DNA of 64,000 nucleotides, from positions 806,001-870,000 of the forward strand of contig LSAX01000010.1 in assembly GCA_001557505.1 (NCBI GenBank), read 5' to 3'. The position numbers and the translations under genes are program-made. The DNA is from Reticulascus tulasneorum. Taxonomy: Eukaryota > Ascomycota > Sordariomycetes > Glomerellales > Reticulascaceae. Shown in pieces: positions 58,894 through 64,000 of this stretch (position 1 is the stretch's first letter; every line of letters starts with the position of its first letter). Below the pieces are notes generated by a model. It was not told the DNA's origin. It was given only the letters and a program-made list of their open reading frames with translations, and searched no databases.

Positions 58894-61543
58894 ATGCCGA
58901 AAGCCCACACTTGTCCTCATTGCAGTCGTGAGTTCAAGCGACCTGAACACTTACGGCGACATTGCCGAACTCGTATGAATCCCTCTCCTCGCGGATTCAT
59001 AGACAAACTGATTTGGTTCTGCATTAGACACCAAGGAAAAGCCGTTCAACTGCTTCTGCGGGGTTTCCTTTGCGCGGAGTGACTTGCTTCGCCGGCACGA
59101 ATCGCGTGCACACTCATCAACCGATGGCATCACTGACCTGAGGGCTTCTGCGTCCATACCAGCCCCATGCAAACAGCCAAGCGGTTTGCAAACGCCGCTC
59201 TTGGAAGAGCAGGCGCCGGACCAATCAATCTCGGTAGATGATGGTTCGCTACTGGTGTCAGGTTCGACAATCGTACAACTTGCCGCTAGTGGGAATTTAA
59301 GAGCTGATTCCGATATAGCCCCTTACCATGATCTCACCGTTCTTGATTCTATGAATGAGTTTGACAGTTTTATCACCGGCATGGGACTTGATCTGGATTG
59401 GAATTTCGCCCCTGAAGCTCCCGAAAACCAGCCCGACGTTGCTGGTGATGCTGGTGATGCTGGCGATCCAGAAGCGTTACCCGCTGACCTCCGAACGGTT
59501 CTGAGCAAGCCTGATTCTAACGAAACCTTTTCTGGCCCGATGCCATTTAGCACAATCATCCATAACTCACGTGTGATTAACTCCACGTCTAATGCACTTT
59601 CCATGAGCGGTACGACACCTCCTGTGTACTACAGTACCAACAGCTGGTGGTAGGCAGACCTGGGTACATTGACTGACGTACCTAGCGGCACCAATAGAGC
59701 CATCCCGTCGGGACACTTCGCCGCTAAGGATGACGGTAGATGATCTTATGACGTTTGAAGAATCCCTCAAGCCGTTTACTGGCATTATCAAGGACTTCAC
59801 GCCCCCGTCGTATCACGCATTTACCAGATATTTGAGGGTCTGGGGGGAATCATTGTCCCAACACTTTCCATTGATACACTTCCCAACGTTTCGGATGAAA
59901 GATTATCTTCCTGAGCTGATACTGGCAATGGCTGCCCTCGGCGCGCTACAAACACTTGAGGAACACACAGCACAGAAGCTTTATCAAGCCGGCAAGGCAA
60001 TAGCATACGAGAGGTTACGGATTCGAGAAGTAAGACCACCTGGGAGAACATGAGGCCCTCGATATGCCGATCAAGAACTAATTCTCTTAGCCTGCGATGA
60101 ACGGCTGCCGGGGTTCCTTATTCCCCCGTTTTGAGGGATTAGGCATCCAATTCGCTCAGGCCCTCCTCTTGCTTCTCATCTATGCTAGCTGGAGCCCGGA
60201 TTTAAACCTTGTGGCCGAGTCACTCGAGTTCCATGCACCTCTGCTGCGCTGTATTCGAGAAAACGGGCTCTCCGAACGCGAGGATATGTCAACGGAGGAT
60301 TGGCTGTCATGGGTTGAGTGTGAATGTCACCGCCGTACCACGTTTCTCGCATTTTGCTTTCTCAACATCCATACTATTGCCTATAACCACAACCCTGACT
60401 TGCTAGCTGGGGAGCTTCATCTTAGGTTACCTTGTCTACCGAAGGAATGGAACGCTGGCGACGAGTGCGAATGGCGACTCATTCGAGCGAGAATTTCAGG
60501 GGAGCAGCCTCTCTTCGACGTGGCGCTCAAGTCTATTTTGACGCGTGATGCGGCTGCCTCGTATCTTCATCCGCTGCCCTGCGATTTCGGCAACATAATA
60601 CTGCTTCATGCTCTTATACAACGAATATTCTTGATAAGAGAACTCACGGTTTCGCCCGAGCTAGAAGATGATGAGAAAATCAAGATCCAGTAAGTGACCC
60701 TTTCGCCTTGAAACGCTGCTCATGGTGTAACAAGGTCTTTATTATTAGAATTTCCCAGCAGAGACTGACCGCAACGTGTAGCCGTGCCTTGTCGTCTTGG
60801 ACTGGGCTTTGGCAAGATGCATCCAAGCCGAGTTTACACCCAAGCTACGAGAATGGGCCAATCCCTTTCACCGCGATCGCATACCTAAGCTTGGCATATG
60901 TGAGAACACATTTAGACATAGGTCCATTTCGTGAGTTGGCATCCAGAAATCCGGTAAAGGTAGCAGCAGCTCTGGCAAGAATACCGTCGCCACAACGGCA
61001 TCCCGACCATACTTGCGCCTTACTATATTCAGTTCACGCCCTAAGCTTGCCAATATCTTTCGGCATTGGGTATGTAGCACATAGCCAGGCTATATTATGG
61101 TGTTCTCAGCACTCAGTCTGTGCTCTGGAGTGTGCCATGTACGTAACCAAGTGGCTGCAAAATTTGACCGCGACGCAATCAACAAGACCCATTACAGGTA
61201 GGCAGCTGACTATCCCTTCAGCCAAGTCATAACTCCTTGAACTGCCCTTGCGCTCTTTGACGAATCCAGACTGATCGCTCCTTTGCTTCTAGGGTACGAA
61301 AGGCACGTACTTTCGAGTCTCAAGACTGTCATAGAGGAAGCGATTACCTCAGTGGACTGGGGAGACACTGATACATCACTGTGGTGTCAAGATACCTTCG
61401 GCATGGGACTCGCAGTTTTAAAGATTTGGTCCAAAGTACTCAGTATGCACTCGGCATGGTCGGACGCGCTGGTTATCGGCGAGAGCCTTGATGAGTTTGC
61501 GAAGAGTTATGAGGATTGCGCACTAGGTCTGCACAAAATGTAG
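58894..61543 (+). CDS. C2H2 zinc-finger plus fungal_trans transcription factor
   Basis: Six exons (58894-58972, 59028-59633, 59686-60029, 60091-60689, 60749-61197, 61293-61543) join in phase to 775 residues. Two C2H2 fingers lie at residues 7-50: CPHCSREFKRPEHLRRHCRT, linker HTKEKPF across the exon junction, then CFCGVSFARSDLLRRHESRAH. An acidic, Ser-rich linker follows, including DVAGDAGDAGDPEA. The fungal_trans domain (PF04082 type) spans the second half, with FTRYLRVWGESLSQHFPLIH, LLLLLIYASWSPDLN and VECECHRRTTFLAFCF. It is a nuclear DNA-binding regulator with unknown targets. The convergent MDR oxidoreductase and divergent membrane protein are possible but unproven targets. Confidence 0.9.
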
Positions 61544-61656
61544 ACACGCGCAGGCATGTTTCCCGAAACTGAAGCTTATGAATTGATTATCTGACTGTAT
61601 ATAGGGTGTATTAACTGGACTGCTACTATCCATGAGTAGCTCACCGTCACCATCTA

Positions 61657-62807
61657 TCAATCGAGATCGATACAGACTTTACCAATATGTTGGCCACTGG
61701 CCAAGTATTTGTAAGCGGCCGCCACGCCCTCTTCCGTAAATGGAAATGACTTCTCCACGGGAATATCCAGCTGATGGAAGGCGACGAAGCGAACGCATTC
61801 CTCCAGCAGCTGCCTCGACCCTACTAGGATTCCCCGGACTACACAGCTCTTGGCCATAGCAAGGCCTGCCACGTTTGGCATATCCTCTTGCCTTGCATGA
61901 GAGAGAAAGCCGATGACGGCAATGATTCCTCCATATGCGATGGACTGGATGCTCTCCTTGATTGTGCCAGATCCTCCGTTCTCGAAAATGAAATCCACGC
62001 CTTCACCACGGGTGATCCTTTGCACTTCCTTTGACCATTCTGGATGTGTTTTGTAATTGATTGTGTGATCGACCCCGTACTTCTCTTTCACATAGGCAAG
62101 CTTTTCATCGCTTGAGGATGTGCTATGGAGGTCAGCAATATTGGCGGCCGAAACGTCCAAAAGGGACTCACATGATAGTTTGTGCGCCAGCCGCTTTAGC
62201 GAAGACCAGACCAGTAATAGAAACGCCGCCCGTGCCTTTGTTATGAGAATAGTCAGCAAACAGGGTTGATGATTTCGTGGATCATTTACTTGCCTTGGAA
62301 AAGGACGGTCTGGCCAGGCTTAAGCTGCAAGTTGCCGTAAAGAGCATTCCAGGCTGTTGTGCCGGTGCAAACCAACGAAGCCCACTGGGAAAGTTTCAAT
62401 GCTGAGTCGCGGGGGACTTTTACAACGGCTGTAGCAGCGATGGATATGAAGTTGCGAAGCACACCATCAACTGGGCCACCAAGGGCACCTGTCAAGCTTT
62501 TCATAGTCCCATACAAGGCGTCCGGACTGAAATTTATAATGACTAGATCGCCAACTGATAGACCTTCGACATGGGTTCCAACCTCCACGATCTCACCAGC
62601 GGCATCCGATGTCGGTATCACATCCTCTTTGACCGGATAGGGGTACTGGGAAGTAGCAATTGCTAGATCTCGGTAGTTGAGGGCAACGCTGCGAATCTTG
62701 ACAACGACTTCGTAAGGTACTGCTTTTGGGACTTGCTCCTTTGTGGCCGCGAGTTTGAAAGCACCGCCTCGGGACTTGAGTCTGTAGACTGTTTGCTGGG
62801 TAGCCAT
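61657..62807 (-). CDS. Zinc-independent MDR (alcohol dehydrogenase-like) oxidoreductase
   Basis: Exons 62807-62294, 62235-62172 and 62122-61657 join in phase to 347 residues. The GroES-like N-terminal domain has IRSVALNYRDLAIA where zinc ADHs carry the catalytic Cys, so no catalytic zinc is expected. The NAD(P) fold has FQGTGGVSITGLVFAKAAGA across the first junction. GVDFIFENGGSGTIKESIQS and AYGGIIAVIGFLS follow, ending GQHIGKVCIDLD. By family it reduces or oxidises a carbonyl or quinone substrate with NADPH. The first intron has a canonical GC donor (CAAG|GCAAGT): the nearby GT would break the nucleotide-binding motif. Convergent with the transcription factor, 113 nt apart. Confidence 0.93.
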
Positions 62808-64000
62808 TTCAATGTATTATCGATGATGTTCACTGGCGAGGCGTGTTTAGAATGATGAAAGATAACTTGTAATCCATTTTCAACAAGTACGATGGCACTC
62901 CTGCCTTATTTATACTACATACAATCGCGCTTGGTCATACGCTCAAGAACACAACTGGAAACCTATAGTGAATGTTTCCGTGGACACGCCTCATGAAGTT
63001 GTGGAGTCGTAGAGCTATGAGGTTGTTGGGGCTGTTGGGAGCTGGTGGAGTCGAGTTGGAGCTGGGGGGCACCAGGAGGATGTGGGGCTGGTGGGGCTGG
63101 TGGGGCTGGTGGGGCTGTTGGAGCTGTTGGAGCTGTTGGAGCTGTTGGAGCTTTCCAGGCATTTGAGATTTGGGACTGTTGGTAATACCTATTTTATTAG
63201 GAGGAGAATTGCCTTACTGATAGAGTCATAGTATTGAGGAGATGAAATAGTCCCTAGGGTGACATTTTTTGGCCCGGGATCGTGGGTAGTCCTCGTACAA
63301 GTAGGTAGGTAAAAGTCTAATCCTCATCGAGTACAGACAGATGGCAATCCACCACTTGTTGGCGTCATTGTATCTGGCTATTGAAGTTAGCGTATATTCC
63401 ATAAGAAGAACAGATCTGCTATCAGATAATCGTAGGGATCGGTAGAGGTAGTAGCATTTTATAATCTCATGTGATCTTGGATTAGACTTGTGTTCAAAGG
63501 GCTGTGGACTGTGGCTAAGCGTTCGTATAACTCGTCTGACTTGCCCAGTCAGATCCGACCACACCGCCGCAAGAGATGTCAATAGCGACCTAAGAGACGT
63601 CAAAAACAGATGGACAAAGATAGGTCCATTATGTGAATCTTCTGGAGTTTCCCGGTCAAAGTCCTGTACGAGCGGCCGAAGTGATCGATCCTTTCCCGCT
63701 CCTCACACAGCCAGGACGAGGATACAGGATCTACCCCAGCAAGACAGGGCAATGAACCGTAGCATAAGGCGGGCTCACTCGAAAGCACTGGGCTATCTGT
63801 TTTAGCGATTAGTAGAACTTGAGATGCGCAGATGAGCTAAGAAGTAACCCGGTCAAATTCGTCCATGCGCTTATAGTTTGGGAGGAAAATGCCGTCATTC
63901 GCTGAGGCAGTGTAAGCATAAAATTACTTAGCCACTCCTCAAGCAGTAGAAGATAGTCTTCTTTGTCCTACCCATGGGGCATTAAAGACCACACCTGTTA
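62808..64000. other. Gene-free right end, 1.2 kb
   Basis: It contains the oxidoreductase 5' flank and a 9-bp minisatellite. Open frames at 63226-63805 are on both strands and show no family or splice support. Confidence 0.5.
63082..63153. repeat. 9-bp minisatellite, eight units
   Basis: Four copies of GTGGGGCTG are followed by four copies of TTGGAGCTG (the last with one changed base), without gaps. The two unit types suggest expansion of two variants. The frame is open on both strands but shows no start or gene context. Confidence 0.9.

Noticed and set aside
58504..58950. 148-codon open frame (-) over the regulator's first exon
   Set aside because: It begins with GTG and overlaps a clear C2H2 zinc finger on the other strand.
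62935..63166. Gln/Pro/His- or Trp-rich open frames over the minisatellite
   Set aside because: Both are by-products of the 9-bp repeat and lack start context or homologous text.
1..64000. CRISPR array, bacterial operon or phage element
   Set aside because: Gene structure is fully eukaryotic, with introns and no regularly spaced direct repeats apart from the coding repeat and the minisatellite.

Overview
The window is nuclear DNA from a filamentous ascomycete (Pezizomycotina). The evidence is the short GT-AG introns of about 47-100 nt with CTRAC-type branch points, fungus-restricted families (HET domain, Fungal_trans_2, DUF3176, DUF8004-type, Zn-finger plus fungal_trans regulator), an intron-bearing eS7 ribosomal gene and a dynactin p62 gene. 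The sequence alone does not settle class or species; Eurotiomycetes-like gene content is only an impression. Most genes are split by introns. I rebuilt exon chains by eye, requiring reading-phase continuity at every junction, and give spans from start codon to stop codon.

Layout. 1-307: C-terminal exons of a gene that enters from the left. 308-2537: no intact gene, only short coding-like stretches. 2538-9949: a Fungal_trans_2 regulator (+), converging on a Cys-pair protein of unknown function (-), then a 946-residue HET-domain protein (-). 12175-21521: a polytopic membrane protein (+), a secreted alpha/beta hydrolase in eight exons (-), tRNA-Glu(CTC), a 56-residue small protein (-) and a secreted amidase (-). 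23330-26000: formyltetrahydrofolate deformylase and a secreted protein built from Lys/Pro/Thr repeats. 26001-29602 is gene-poor, with a decayed tRNA-Arg and a decayed reading frame. 29603-38828: an MFS transporter, a DUF3176 membrane protein, a CorA-like protein without the GMN motif, a SET-domain protein with an apparent signal peptide, and a small secreted Cys protein. 41357-51626 is partly housekeeping: a type I membrane protein, eS7, dynactin p62 and a DUF8004-type protein. 52304-62807: an orphan membrane protein, a secreted Hsp70/actin-fold-like protein, a four-TM membrane protein, a C2H2 plus fungal_trans regulator, and a zinc-independent MDR oxidoreductase convergent with it. The right end is gene-free and carries a 9-bp minisatellite.

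No biosynthetic cluster, CRISPR array or intact transposon is visible. Accessory families (HET, SET, CorA-like, secreted enzymes) alternate with conserved genes. The most useful unusual points are two GC-AG introns in conserved genes, a stop-free 48-nt intron whose length is a multiple of three, a small His/Gly-rich gene shorter than usual ORF cut-offs, and decayed tRNA and protein relics with RIP-compatible stops. I found no convincing wholly new system.
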